DNA of 8,284 nucleotides from JBGSLN01 sp041740675 (GTDB lineage: Bacteria > Pseudomonadota > Gammaproteobacteria > JBGSLN01): assembly GCA_041740675.1 (NCBI GenBank), contig JBGSLN010000107.1, forward strand, positions 1 through 8,284, written 5' to 3'. Shown here in pieces: positions 1-6,527 of this stretch (positions are counted from its first letter, which is position 1; the number at the start of each line of letters is the position of its first letter). The position numbers and the translations under genes are program-made. The notes under the pieces are model-generated. The model had not been told where the DNA came from. It ran no database searches and saw only the letters and a program-made list of their open reading frames with translations.

Positions 1-316
1 TATTTTGTTTTTTATAAAGTACAGCAAAATGTTGATCAACAATACCACGGCGTAATGCGCTATTAGTACAGATAAAAGATGGTATTTGATGTTTTTTAAT
101 AAAATCTTGCCATTCTAACTGAATATTTATTTCATCTTCTAATGCGATTACATTTGTCATTCCTAGATATGCGGCCTCAGATTGCAAGAAAAGACAACCT
201 ATTGAACGATATTCCAGTGTTAAGATTTCTTTACAAAACTTGAGAGCAGACAATAAAGCGGTTATTTGTTCTGTTGAAGTTTTTAATAAAATTGTATAAC
301 TAATAGATTTAGTCAT
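1..316 (-). CDS. tusD: TusD, sulfur relay protein for tRNA 2-thiolation (partial, C-terminus outside window)
   Basis: The first 105 residues are visible and the gene runs off the left edge; the family is about 128-130 aa. TusD belongs to the cytoplasmic TusBCD complex, which passes persulfide sulfur from TusA to TusE and then MnmA to make the 2-thiouridine of wobble base U34 in Lys, Glu and Gln tRNAs. The clearest signature is around residues 81-94 (FICTNSALRRGIVDQ), which matches the E. coli TusD segment ICVAAALRRGVVDE. It places C83 at the position of the persulfide-carrying cysteine (E. coli C78). The N-terminal half is divergent and lacks the usual VTGPAYG-type opening. The ATG at 316 is the only good start, because an in-frame stop lies four codons upstream. 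No clear Shine-Dalgarno is visible. tusC and tusB would be expected beyond the edge. Assignment is by motif and length. Confidence 0.85.
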   Translation of the reverse strand, partial: MTKSISYTILLKTSTEQITALLSALKFCKEILTLEYRSIGCLFLQSEAAYLGMTNVIALEDEINIQLEWQDFIKKHQIPSFICTNSALRRGIVDQHFAVLYKKQN

Positions 317-329
317 AAGTATTAATTAA

Positions 330-344
330 GCACTTGTGCACTTG
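330..344. repeat. Tandem GCACTTG repeat in the tusD leader
   Basis: Two copies of the heptamer GCACTTG (330-336 and 338-344) have an 8-nt period and lie between the proposed tusD promoter and its start codon. They could be an operator or chance; no known regulator site is recognised. Confidence 0.3.
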
Positions 345-361
345 AAAATAAAATGGCTTTT

Positions 362-390
362 AGTATATTATCATAACCTGGAAATTACAA
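362..390 (-). promoter_or_regulatory. Predicted sigma70 promoter for tusD
   Basis: Read on the minus strand, a -35 TTGTAA (390-385) and a -10 TATACT (367-362) are separated by exactly 17 nt. Transcription would start near 355, giving a leader of about 40 nt before the tusD ATG. Nothing else in the gap between tusD and tRNA-Ser looks like a gene. Confidence 0.5.
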
Positions 391-458
391 AAATTCCGGT
401 CAATAATTTATTCTGATTCTGAGATCTAACTTTTTTCTTAACTCCTGAATAAAATGCT

Positions 459-487
459 TTGAAACTTTTACAATTTTAAAGTATGCT
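459..487 (+). promoter_or_regulatory. Predicted sigma70 promoter for tRNA-Ser (and probably uvrY)
   Basis: A -35 TTGAAA (459-464) and a -10 TATGCT (482-487) are separated by 17 nt, with the expected start near 494, about 35 nt before the mature tRNA. Because only 21 nt separate the tRNA from uvrY, this promoter may also supply the uvrY-uvrC-pgsA transcript. Confidence 0.45.
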
Positions 488-528
488 TTAATGGCTGTTC
501 TGGACATAGATATGCCAGGGTAATAGAT

Positions 529-618
529 GGAGAGGTGGCTGAGCGGTTGAAAGCGGCGGTCTTGAAAACCGTTGAGGGGTAACCCCCTCCCAGGGTTCGA
601 ATCCCTGCCTCTCCGCCA
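529..618 (+). tRNA. tRNA-Ser (anticodon UGA)
   Basis: Class II tRNA with acceptor stem GGAGAGG (529-535) pairing with CCTCTCC (608-614), discriminator G615 and an encoded CCA at 616-618. The anticodon loop CTTGAAA places TGA at 563-565. A long variable arm (GGGG/CCCC type) and the T-loop TTCGAAT confirm serine identity. The gene sits 21 nt before the uvrY start codon on the same strand. Confidence 0.97.
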
Positions 619-626
619 TAATGTCA

Positions 627-632
627 AGAGGG
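627..632 (+). promoter_or_regulatory. Ribosome binding site fixing the uvrY TTG start
   Basis: AAGAGGG ends 7 nt before the TTG at 640, only 9 nt after the tRNA-Ser CCA. It supports TTG as the true start: the protein from this codon aligns end to end with UvrY/GacA proteins (MIKVLIV...). Confidence 0.65.
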
Positions 633-639
633 ACATAGC

Positions 640-1311
640 TTGATTAAAGTGCTGATTGTCGCAGACCACGAATTATTACGTGTAGGTATCAGAAGACTTC
701 TAAGTGAAGTTGACGACATTGAGATTGTTGGTGAAGCTAGTAGTGGCGAGCAAGCATTATCTTTAGCTCGTGAAACACATCCTGATATTATCCTAATGGA
801 TGTAAAAATGCCAGGTATTGGTGGACTTGAAGCAACCCGCCGAATTATAAGATCCCAATCAACCATTCATATAATTGCACTTACTTCATGTAAAGAAGAA
901 CCTTTCCCTTCACGGTTTATGCAAGCTGGTGCACAAGGTTATTTAACTAAAAGTTGTGGCTTTGATGAAATGGTTCTCGCTATTCATAAAATTTATGCTG
1001 GCGAACGGTATATTAGCCCTGAAATTGCCCAGCAGTTGGCCTTGAAAAATCTATCAGACGAAAAAGAAACACCTTTTGATAAGCTCTCCGAAAGAGAATT
1101 ACAAGTAATGTTAATGATCACGAGTGGGCAAAAAGTACAAGATATTTCTGACAAACTTTGTTTAAGCCCAAAAACCGTCAATAGCTATCGATATAGATTA
1201 TTTGAAAAGCTCAAGATTAATAATGACGTTGAATTGACTCACTTAGCGATTCGTCATGGAATGATCGGTAAAGATAGTTATCCTGAAGATGAATCCTCAG
1301 AGTCTGAATGA
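640..1311 (+). CDS. uvrY: UvrY/GacA-type response regulator
   Basis: Response regulator partner of the sensor kinase BarA. In gammaproteobacteria the phosphorylated form activates the Csr small RNAs (CsrB/CsrC type), which titrate CsrA. The 223-aa protein (E. coli 218) has a receiver domain at residues 1-120 with phospho-acceptor D54 (LMDVKMPG), T82 and K104. A LuxR/FixJ-type helix-turn-helix spans about 148-206 (LSERELQVMLMI, LSPKTVNSYRYRLFEKL). Translation starts at TTG, chosen from the Shine-Dalgarno and the family N-terminus. The normally paired acidic residues near the N-terminus (VDDHEL in E. coli) read VADHEL here, so D8 is alanine while D9 is kept. The C-terminal tail is unusually acidic (PEDESSESE). 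The stop overlaps the uvrC start by 4 nt, as expected for the conserved uvrY-uvrC operon. Confidence 0.95.
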   Translation: MIKVLIVADHELLRVGIRRLLSEVDDIEIVGEASSGEQALSLARETHPDIILMDVKMPGIGGLEATRRIIRSQSTIHIIALTSCKEEPFPSRFMQAGAQGYLTKSCGFDEMVLAIHKIYAGERYISPEIAQQLALKNLSDEKETPFDKLSERELQVMLMITSGQKVQDISDKLCLSPKTVNSYRYRLFEKLKINNDVELTHLAIRHGMIGKDSYPEDESSESE

Positions 1312-3131
1312 CACTTCTTTTTGATTATAAAACTTTTGTTAAACAACTTACTTCTGAGCCTGGTATTTATCAAATGCTTAATGAAGCAGGTAAAGTACTT
1401 TATGTTGGGAAAGCTAAAAATCTTAATAAACGAGTTAGAAGTTATTTTGCTAAGCAACAAACTCCACGAATCGCTAGTTTAGTTTCACAAATTTTTGATA
1501 TTAAAATAATTACCACCCAAACCGAAAATGAAGCTTTATTGCTCGAAAATAATTTAATAAAAAAATTAAAACCACGTTATAACATTTTATTTCGTGATGA
1601 CAAAAGTTATCCTTACATTTTTATTTCAAGCGCTCATAAATATCCAAGTATTGTTTATCACCGCGGTGCAAAAACTAAAAAAGGAAAATATTATGGCCCA
1701 TATCCCAGCGGTAGTGCAGTACGACACTTTTTAAATTTATTACAAAAATTATTTAAAGTCCGACAGTGTAGTGATAGTTTTTTTCAGAATAGAAGCAGAC
1801 CATGTATGCAATATCAAATACATCGTTGCAGCGCACCATGTGTTGAAAAAATCTCCGAAGAAGCCTATGCTGAATCTATCCATTTGACAGAAATGTTTTT
1901 ACAGGGAAAGAGCCAACAATTAATTATTCAGTTTATGGAAAAAATGGAACGTGCTGCACAAAATTTAAATTTTGAAGCAGCTGCCCATTATCGCGATACA
2001 ATCACTAGTTTACGACAAATTCAGGAGCAACAAAGTGTAGTGCTTGATGAAGGTGATATTGATATTATTGCCCATTACGCTGAAATGCATCAAGCTTGTG
2101 TGCAAGTGATGTTTATTCGAAATGGCAGATTAATTGGTGATCACAGTTATTTTTGCAAGAGTCCTTATGAACAATCTGCTGCTGAAGTGTTTGAAAATTT
2201 CTTATCACAATTCTACTTTGATAAACGACACAGTGATGATATCCCAAAAGAAATTATTATTGAAACGAATATTAATAATAAAGCATGGTTAGAACAAGCC
2301 TTAACAGAACTTAAACAACTAAAGGTGAAGATCAAAAAACCTGAGAAAGGTGAAAAATTAAAGTGGTTAGAATTAGCAAAGAAAAATGCTAAAGCCGCAC
2401 TGTTAACTCGATTAAATCAATCCCATAGTTTTCAGCAAAGATTTCAAGCATTACAAAAAGCCTTATCCCTTTCAACTTTGCCAAATCAGATCGAGTGTTT
2501 TGATATTAGTCATACTATGGGAGAAGCAACTGTAGCATCGTGTGTGGTTTTCACTCAAGATGGGCCTAAAAAACAATTGTATCGACGTTATAATATTACC
2601 AATATCACTCAAGGGGATGACTATGCTGCAATGAAACAAGTATTATTGAGACGATACCAGTCTCTGAAAGATAAAGAAGGAGTTATGCCTGACATTATCC
2701 TTATCGATGGCGGCAAAGGACAATTAAAACAAGCTGAAAATGTGTTAGAAGAGCTACAATTACCTGAAGTTCAACTCTTTAGCATTTGCAAGGGTCCTGG
2801 ACGAAAACCGATTTACGATAGAATTTTATTACCCAAAACCTATCAAGAAATTAATTTATCGGCAGATGTTTCTGCATTTCATTTATTACAAAATTTACGT
2901 GATGAAGCCCATCGTTTTGCTATTAGCGGTCATATCGCAAAACGGGAAAAAAAACGCAACCTATCAATTTTAGAAGGTATAGAGGGAGTAGGGCAAAAAA
3001 GGCGAAAGCAATTGTTAAATTACTTTGGTGGTCTACAAGGTTTGAAAAATGCTAATGCAGAACAGATTGCCCAAGTGCCAGGTATTAGTTTAGAATTGGC
3101 TAAGAAGATTACAGACTATCTAAAAGACTAA
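1308..3131 (+). CDS. uvrC: UvrC, excinuclease ABC subunit C
   Basis: Nuclease of nucleotide excision repair: recruited by UvrB to damaged DNA, it makes the 3' and then the 5' incision. The 607-aa protein matches the family length (E. coli 610). Domains in order: GIY-YIG nuclease at about 15-95 (GIY 19-21, YVG 32-34, R42, E80) for the 3' cut; a cysteine cluster C154, C166, C174, C178, which are the reported iron-sulfur ligands in E. coli UvrC; a UvrB-binding UVR motif at about 204-240; an RNase H-like domain with D399 (FDISH), D467 (IDGGKGQ) and H542 for the 5' cut; and a C-terminal helix-hairpin-helix pair at about 554-604. All catalytic residues are present, so it should be functional. The ATG overlaps the uvrY stop (ATGA), implying translational coupling, and pgsA follows after 2 nt. 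Confidence 0.98.
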   Translation: MTLLFDYKTFVKQLTSEPGIYQMLNEAGKVLYVGKAKNLNKRVRSYFAKQQTPRIASLVSQIFDIKIITTQTENEALLLENNLIKKLKPRYNILFRDDKSYPYIFISSAHKYPSIVYHRGAKTKKGKYYGPYPSGSAVRHFLNLLQKLFKVRQCSDSFFQNRSRPCMQYQIHRCSAPCVEKISEEAYAESIHLTEMFLQGKSQQLIIQFMEKMERAAQNLNFEAAAHYRDTITSLRQIQEQQSVVLDEGDIDIIAHYAEMHQACVQVMFIRNGRLIGDHSYFCKSPYEQSAAEVFENFLSQFYFDKRHSDDIPKEIIIETNINNKAWLEQALTELKQLKVKIKKPEKGEKLKWLELAKKNAKAALLTRLNQSHSFQQRFQALQKALSLSTLPNQIECFDISHTMGEATVASCVVFTQDGPKKQLYRRYNITNITQGDDYAAMKQVLLRRYQSLKDKEGVMPDIILIDGGKGQLKQAENVLEELQLPEVQLFSICKGPGRKPIYDRILLPKTYQEINLSADVSAFHLLQNLRDEAHRFAISGHIAKREKKRNLSILEGIEGVGQKRRKQLLNYFGGLQGLKNANAEQIAQVPGISLELAKKITDYLKD

Positions 3132-3133
3132 GC

Positions 3134-3691
3134 ATGAATATTCCGAACATATTAACTCTTTTACGCATTGTTGCGATTCCTTTTTTATTTTTATTTTATT
3201 ATTTGCCATTTCCTGGTCATCATATTGTAACAGCAGTTGTATTTGCAGTTGCAGCAATCACAGATTGGCTTGATGGTTATTTAGCTAGACATTGGCATCA
3301 ATCATCACCTTTTGGTGCTTTTTTAGATCCAGTAGCCGACAAACTATTAGTAGCAGTTGCCTTAGTCATTATTGTAGCCGAACATCCTATGTCGTTACTT
3401 GCTATACCAGCAGCAATTATTATTAGCCGAGAAATTGTTATTTCAGCATTGAGAGAATGGATGGCAGAATTAGGTAAACGTGCCAGTATTGCTGTTTCAT
3501 TTATCGGAAAAATTAAAACTAGCGTTCAAATGATTTCACTGGTTATTTTACTTGCAATTGATCCACACAAACCTATTAACTGGTTTGGAATTTTGGGATA
3601 TGTATGTTTATTTGTAGCTGCAGCATTGACTTTGTGGTCTATGTGTATGTATCTGCGAGTTGCTTGGCCCGAGTTTCATTTTAAGAAATAG
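3134..3691 (+). CDS. pgsA: PgsA, CDP-diacylglycerol-glycerol-3-phosphate 3-phosphatidyltransferase
   Basis: Inner-membrane enzyme that transfers phosphatidyl from CDP-diacylglycerol to sn-glycerol 3-phosphate, the committed step to phosphatidylglycerol and cardiolipin. The 185-aa protein (E. coli 182) carries the CDP-alcohol phosphotransferase motif DG..AR........G...D...D at residues 44-69 (D44, D47, G48, A51, R52, G61, D65, D69). The Mg-binding aspartates are all intact. Hydrophobic segments at about 8-24, 30-43, 71-98, 132-142 and 152-172 fit the multi-spanning fold, and SALREWMAELGKR is nearly identical to E. coli. It is the last protein gene of the uvrY-uvrC-pgsA operon and is probably translated with uvrC (2-nt gap). 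The downstream tRNA cluster is the same as in E. coli. Confidence 0.97.
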   Translation: MNIPNILTLLRIVAIPFLFLFYYLPFPGHHIVTAVVFAVAAITDWLDGYLARHWHQSSPFGAFLDPVADKLLVAVALVIIVAEHPMSLLAIPAAIIISREIVISALREWMAELGKRASIAVSFIGKIKTSVQMISLVILLAIDPHKPINWFGILGYVCLFVAAALTLWSMCMYLRVAWPEFHFKK

Positions 3692-3711
3692 CTTGATTAA
3701 AAGAAACTAGC

Positions 3712-3739
3712 TTGACAGAAAATCAGTTTCGATTACAAT
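3712..3739 (+). promoter_or_regulatory. Strong sigma70 promoter for the Gly-Cys-Leu tRNA operon
   Basis: A perfect -35 TTGACA (3712-3717) and a -10 TACAAT (3734-3739) are separated by 16 nt. They lie 12 nt before the tRNA-Gly gene, so the primary transcript would have a very short leader. Confidence 0.8.
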
Positions 3740-3751
3740 AGCAAATCTCAA

Positions 3752-3827
<76 letters not shown>

Positions 3828-3848
3828 TCTTTTGATTTACCCTTTTGT

Positions 3849-3922
3849 GGCTGGGTGGCAGAGTGGTTATGCAGCGGCCTGCAAAGCCGTGTACCTCGGT
3901 TCGATTCCGGGCCTAGCCTCCA
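3849..3922 (+). tRNA. tRNA-Cys (anticodon GCA)
   Basis: Acceptor stem GGCTGGG (3849-3855) pairs with CCTAGCC (3912-3918) with one G-U pair. Discriminator U3919 is the cysteine identity base, and CCA is encoded at 3920-3922. Anticodon GCA is at 3881-3883. Second gene of the tRNA operon. Confidence 0.97.
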
Positions 3923-3947
3923 AGCTTTGAGGTAATCAAATGTTTTT

Positions 3948-4037
3948 GCCCAGGTGGCGAAATTGGTAGACGCAAGGGACTTAAAATCCCTCGGGACTTA
4001 TACTCCCGTGCCGGTTCGACTCCGGCCCTGGGCACCA
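3948..4037 (+). tRNA. tRNA-Leu (anticodon UAA), prophage integration target
   Basis: Class II tRNA of 90 nt. Acceptor stem GCCCAGG (3948-3954) pairs with CCTGGGC (4027-4033), discriminator A4034, CCA 4035-4037. The anticodon loop CTTAAAA has TAA at 3982-3984, followed by a long variable arm and T-loop TTCGACT. The gene is intact although prophage genes start directly after it, so the inserted element restored (or left) its 3' end. It is the counterpart of E. coli leuZ. Confidence 0.97.
4014..4037 (+). other. Candidate prophage attachment site (host-phage junction) in the tRNA-Leu 3' end
   Basis: Tyrosine integrases of this kind usually recombine within the T-arm and acceptor part of a tRNA gene. 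The integrase gene ends 92 nt downstream and all genes beyond are phage-like, so the crossover core most likely lies in this part of the tRNA. The second att copy would be at the far end of the prophage, outside the window, so the exact limits cannot be set here. Confidence 0.4.
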
Positions 4038-4040
4038 TTT

Positions 4041-4126
4041 TTTATAATAAAATCAATTAATTGAAAATTGTATTTATTCACCCTCTAATACATTAAATGT
4101 ATAATAAAAATAGGGCGTGTATAATA
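4041..4126. repeat. Repeated T(T/G)TATAATA motif between tRNA-Leu and integrase
   Basis: The 9-mer occurs at 4041-4049, 4098-4106 and 4118-4126, the last two 20 nt apart (about two helical turns). A 6-bp inverted repeat with a 3-nt loop (ATACAT/ATGTAT, 4088-4102) overlaps the second copy, and CCCT 4081-4084 mirrors AGGG 4112-4115. These could be arm-type integrase sites or a weak terminator where the tRNA and integrase transcripts converge. The stretch is very AT-rich, so chance is possible. Confidence 0.3.
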
Positions 4127-4129
4127 TAT

Positions 4130-5128
4130 TTAACCCAATCCTTCTACAATTGCTACGCCATCAATATAGCCAGATGTTGTATTTTGTGTTTTATGTCCAA
4201 GAAATTTTCTTGAAGCTTCAAGTCCTTTTATGCGTTCCATATCAGTAGCGGCTTTATGCCTTAAATCTCTAAATTGAAATGATTCTGATATTAAATTATC
4301 TTTTAATGCCTTTTCAATAGTTGTGCTCCAGTATTTTGTGAAAGCATCATGTGTATATGGTTTTCCTTCACGATTGACTAATAGGTAGTCAATTCCAGTT
4401 ATTCTATATTTATTATAAATGTTTATCTCTTGTATAATTGCTTTTAATTTAGGCGTCCACTGTACAAGTTTTTTAGGCATTGATTTTTTTGTTTTAGTAA
4501 GCTCTATTAAAAATCCTTTTTCAAGTATGTTTGTTCTTTTTAAATTTAAAACTTCAGTAGGGCGCAGCGCCATATAATAGGCTAATTGCATAGCGAAGTT
4601 GATAGGGTATTCTGCGACGCTTAAAGCGGCATTATATTCATGATCTGTTACGTTTCTATTTCTGCGATTTTCTGGGTGCTTCTTGACGCCCGTGCAAGGG
4701 TTAATTTTAACAACTCCCCATCGTATACCGTAACTAAAAATGTGAGATAAAAGAGCAAATTCTCGATTAGCTGCAATTTTTCCTTTTCTGCCGCGAATAT
4801 CTAAATATTGATAAATATGTACGGGAGTAATATCAATTGCAGTCATATCACCGAAAAATTCTCTTATAAAACGAGCACGTCTTACTTCACTTTTATACGT
4901 TGATTCGGCTTTTTGGCCAGAAACTTCTATCATATATCGGTCGATAACTTTATAAAACGTTTCCATTTTGATAGGCTGAATATGAAGTTCGCTTAATGCT
5001 TGATACATTTCACTTAAATTTTTTCCAAGGGTTATCCATTTGTTTTCCTTAGTTAATAGTCGATAACGACCATTTTTAAAATAAACTCTATGGGGAAGAT
5101 GTTTATGAGTTTTTCTTTTTCTAGGCAT
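4130..5128 (-). CDS. int: Phage tyrosine integrase
   Basis: Site-specific recombinase that inserts and excises the prophage. The 332-aa protein begins with a basic arm/N-terminal module (residues 1-45, MPRKRKTHKHLP..VYFKNGRY..L) typical of lambdoid phage integrases. A SAM-like core-binding domain follows at about 55-150, then the catalytic domain. Catalytic residues visible: R189 (MALRPTEVLNL), a beta-hairpin lysine at about 212-215, R290, H312 (LGHKTQ) and the nucleophile Y321 (TTSGYID). The position usually held by the first His of HxxR is R287 (FQFRDLRHKAATD), a variant I have seen in other phage integrases. The ATG overlaps the upstream DUF4224 gene by 8 nt with no Shine-Dalgarno of its own, so translation is probably coupled. 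The 3' end points to tRNA-Leu. Confidence 0.95.
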   Translation of the reverse strand: MPRKRKTHKHLPHRVYFKNGRYRLLTKENKWITLGKNLSEMYQALSELHIQPIKMETFYKVIDRYMIEVSGQKAESTYKSEVRRARFIREFFGDMTAIDITPVHIYQYLDIRGRKGKIAANREFALLSHIFSYGIRWGVVKINPCTGVKKHPENRRNRNVTDHEYNAALSVAEYPINFAMQLAYYMALRPTEVLNLKRTNILEKGFLIELTKTKKSMPKKLVQWTPKLKAIIQEINIYNKYRITGIDYLLVNREGKPYTHDAFTKYWSTTIEKALKDNLISESFQFRDLRHKAATDMERIKGLEASRKFLGHKTQNTTSGYIDGVAIVEGLG

Positions 5129-5381
5129 GGTTCATTAATCGTAAAAGGCCGTCAACATTTGGTTCTTTCTTATGAGTATTATTCTCTTTTATTATCTTTC
5201 CACCTAATCTTTGTTCAATATGATTGCGAAGAACAACGTTCGTTCCATCTATTCGCACATCAAATAAATATCCATGTTCTCCTAACCATTGCCTTTGTTT
5301 AGATGGTTGACTAGAACCCACTAATTCAGATAGTTCGGTTTTAGATAAAAATGTAGTTTGATATAATGTTAAGTCTTTCAT
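5121..5381 (-). CDS. DUF4224 small phage protein in excisionase position
   Basis: The 86-aa protein contains a DUF4224-type segment at about residues 10-52 (FLSKTELSELVG, PSKQRQWLGEHGYLFDV, DGTNVVLR). This is a short helix-turn-helix-like module regularly found directly upstream of phage integrases. By position it may act as an excisionase or directionality factor, or regulate int; that role is inference. The remaining C-terminal part is lysine/asparagine-rich and unstructured-looking. The start overlaps the stop of the 36-aa gene (ATGA) and its stop overlaps int by 8 nt, so the three are translated as a coupled block. Confidence 0.8.
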   Translation of the reverse strand: MKDLTLYQTTFLSKTELSELVGSSQPSKQRQWLGEHGYLFDVRIDGTNVVLRNHIEQRLGGKIIKENNTHKKEPNVDGLLRLMNHA

Positions 5382-5488
5382 TTTTGTTCCCAGTTAAAGC
5401 GATTACATTTATACCCAAACTCAAACAACAACTTTTGCAATAATTCACTGACTTTTCCATTCTTTATTTTAAATGCTAAGTTTTTCAT
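5378..5488 (-). CDS. 36-aa small phage protein of unknown function
   Basis: Short gene starting MKNLAFKIKNGKV and ending NRFNWEQK. Support: a strong Shine-Dalgarno (AGAGGTGA) in front of the ATG, a start right behind the stop of the coiled-coil gene, and a stop that overlaps the DUF4224 start by 4 nt (ATGA). It fills an otherwise empty 110-nt gap in a tightly packed operon. The peptide is basic at the N-terminus with a central amphipathic-looking LLQKLLFEFGY stretch. No family is recognised. Confidence 0.65.
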   Translation of the reverse strand: MKNLAFKIKNGKVSELLQKLLFEFGYKCNRFNWEQK

Positions 5489-5497
5489 AATTCACCT

Positions 5498-6517
5498 CTA
5501 ATATTTAATTATTAAATTAGGGATTTGATTATTATCAATCGCTAAAATTATTCTTTTAGCTAAATCTTCATCTAACCCAAAACTAATAAGCTTTGTTTTT
5601 ATTCCTGTTCTAATTGATGCGACATGACGCTTATTATTTTCTCTCGCTTCTTGTTCGAGTTTTTCTTGCAACGCTATTCTTTCTTGCTTAGCAATCTCTT
5701 CTTGTCTTGCTTGTTGAGCGGCTAATTCTGTTTGAATTTTTGCGCGTTCTTCGGTTGCAATTTTTGCTCGCTCCGCTTCTTGCGCTTTGATGATAAATTC
5801 TTGCTTTTCTCTTTCAAGCCTATCGAATAATAGTTTTGTTGCTAGATTAGCTTGCTCTTCAGCTTCAATGCGTATCTTTTCTTCACGTTCTTTTTGTTCA
5901 CGCTCAGCAGCTTCTTTGCGTAATAGTGCTAATTCTTCTGCTTCTTTTTCTTTGATTAATTGCATTGCAAGAGCATCTCTAAGACGCTCAATAGCTTCCT
6001 CTTTTGCTTTGCGAGCTTCTAATTCAAATTCTTGATAACTTGAGTCGATAGGTAGCTTTTCTAATAGTTCAATAGTATCTTTAAGATAAGCACAATTACC
6101 ATTTCCTTTGCCTGCATTTATAATTTCATCAATTTTCGATTTGTGAAAATTAATTCGCTTTGTATTGTTCTCTTCCCATTCCGTTACTGTAGTTCTAATT
6201 TCTTGTGCAAACTGAGACAATTCTGCATTAGCTTTTTTCTTGTTCTCTTTTAACTCGGCGATAATATTTAATACAGGTTTAATTTCTACTTCTTTTTGTG
6301 CTATTAGATTATCAATTAATGTTGTAATAGCTGTTTTAGTTTTTGTTACTCTAAAAGCATTGCTAATAATTTCTTTCCGACCTTTAGCGGTATTTACATC
6401 TGCAACTAATGGTTTTACTTTGTTGCGAATATCTGCAATGATTAAATCTATTTTAGAAACGGTCTGTAATTCTTGGCCTATTGGAATTATTAATAATTCA
6501 TCGTTTATTTCGTTCAT
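5498..6517 (-). CDS. Coiled-coil prophage protein (often labelled TolA-like), associated with recT
   Basis: The 339-aa protein has three parts. An N-terminal domain (1-175) is largely alpha-helical, with the pattern KGRKEIISNAFRVTKTKTAI. A long charged coiled coil (about 165-295) is rich in Glu, Ala, Lys, Arg and Gln. A conserved C-terminal tail (about 296-339) contains GLDEDLAKRIILAI and ends IPNLIIKY. This layout, including the IPN-x-x-I-x-Y ending, matches phage proteins found near recT in gammaproteobacterial prophages. Those are commonly auto-named cell envelope biogenesis TolA because of the coiled coil. There is no signal peptide or membrane anchor, so a TolA role is unlikely; a part in DNA recombination or replication is inferred from context only. 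The start is supported by AAGGTGA 5 nt before the ATG. Confidence 0.75.
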   Translation of the reverse strand: MNEINDELLIIPIGQELQTVSKIDLIIADIRNKVKPLVADVNTAKGRKEIISNAFRVTKTKTAITTLIDNLIAQKEVEIKPVLNIIAELKENKKKANAELSQFAQEIRTTVTEWEENNTKRINFHKSKIDEIINAGKGNGNCAYLKDTIELLEKLPIDSSYQEFELEARKAKEEAIERLRDALAMQLIKEKEAEELALLRKEAAEREQKEREEKIRIEAEEQANLATKLLFDRLEREKQEFIIKAQEAERAKIATEERAKIQTELAAQQARQEEIAKQERIALQEKLEQEARENNKRHVASIRTGIKTKLISFGLDEDLAKRIILAIDNNQIPNLIIKY

Positions 6518-6527
6518 AATTCACCTT

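Noticed and set aside
635..648. A 14-nt sequence (ATAGCTTGATTAAA) at the uvrY start is repeated at 3688-3701, at the end of pgsA.
   Set aside because: One copy includes the uvrY start codon and the other the pgsA stop region. No flanking similarity exists, so chance in AT-rich DNA is the simplest explanation.
400..669. 89-aa minus-strand ORF running through tRNA-Ser.
   Set aside because: Its central part is simply the translated complement of the tRNA gene (GRDSNPGRG is a classic tRNA artefact).
4038..4129. A classical Rho-independent terminator after the tRNA operon or after int.
   Set aside because: The only hairpins are short and AT-only, with no GC stem followed by a T-run, so I list the repeats but do not call a terminator.
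5787..6035. Serine-rich 82-aa ORF on the plus strand opposite the coiled-coil gene.
   Set aside because: It is the antisense image of the Glu/Ala/Lys-rich coiled coil, with no ribosome binding site and the opposite direction to every phage gene here.
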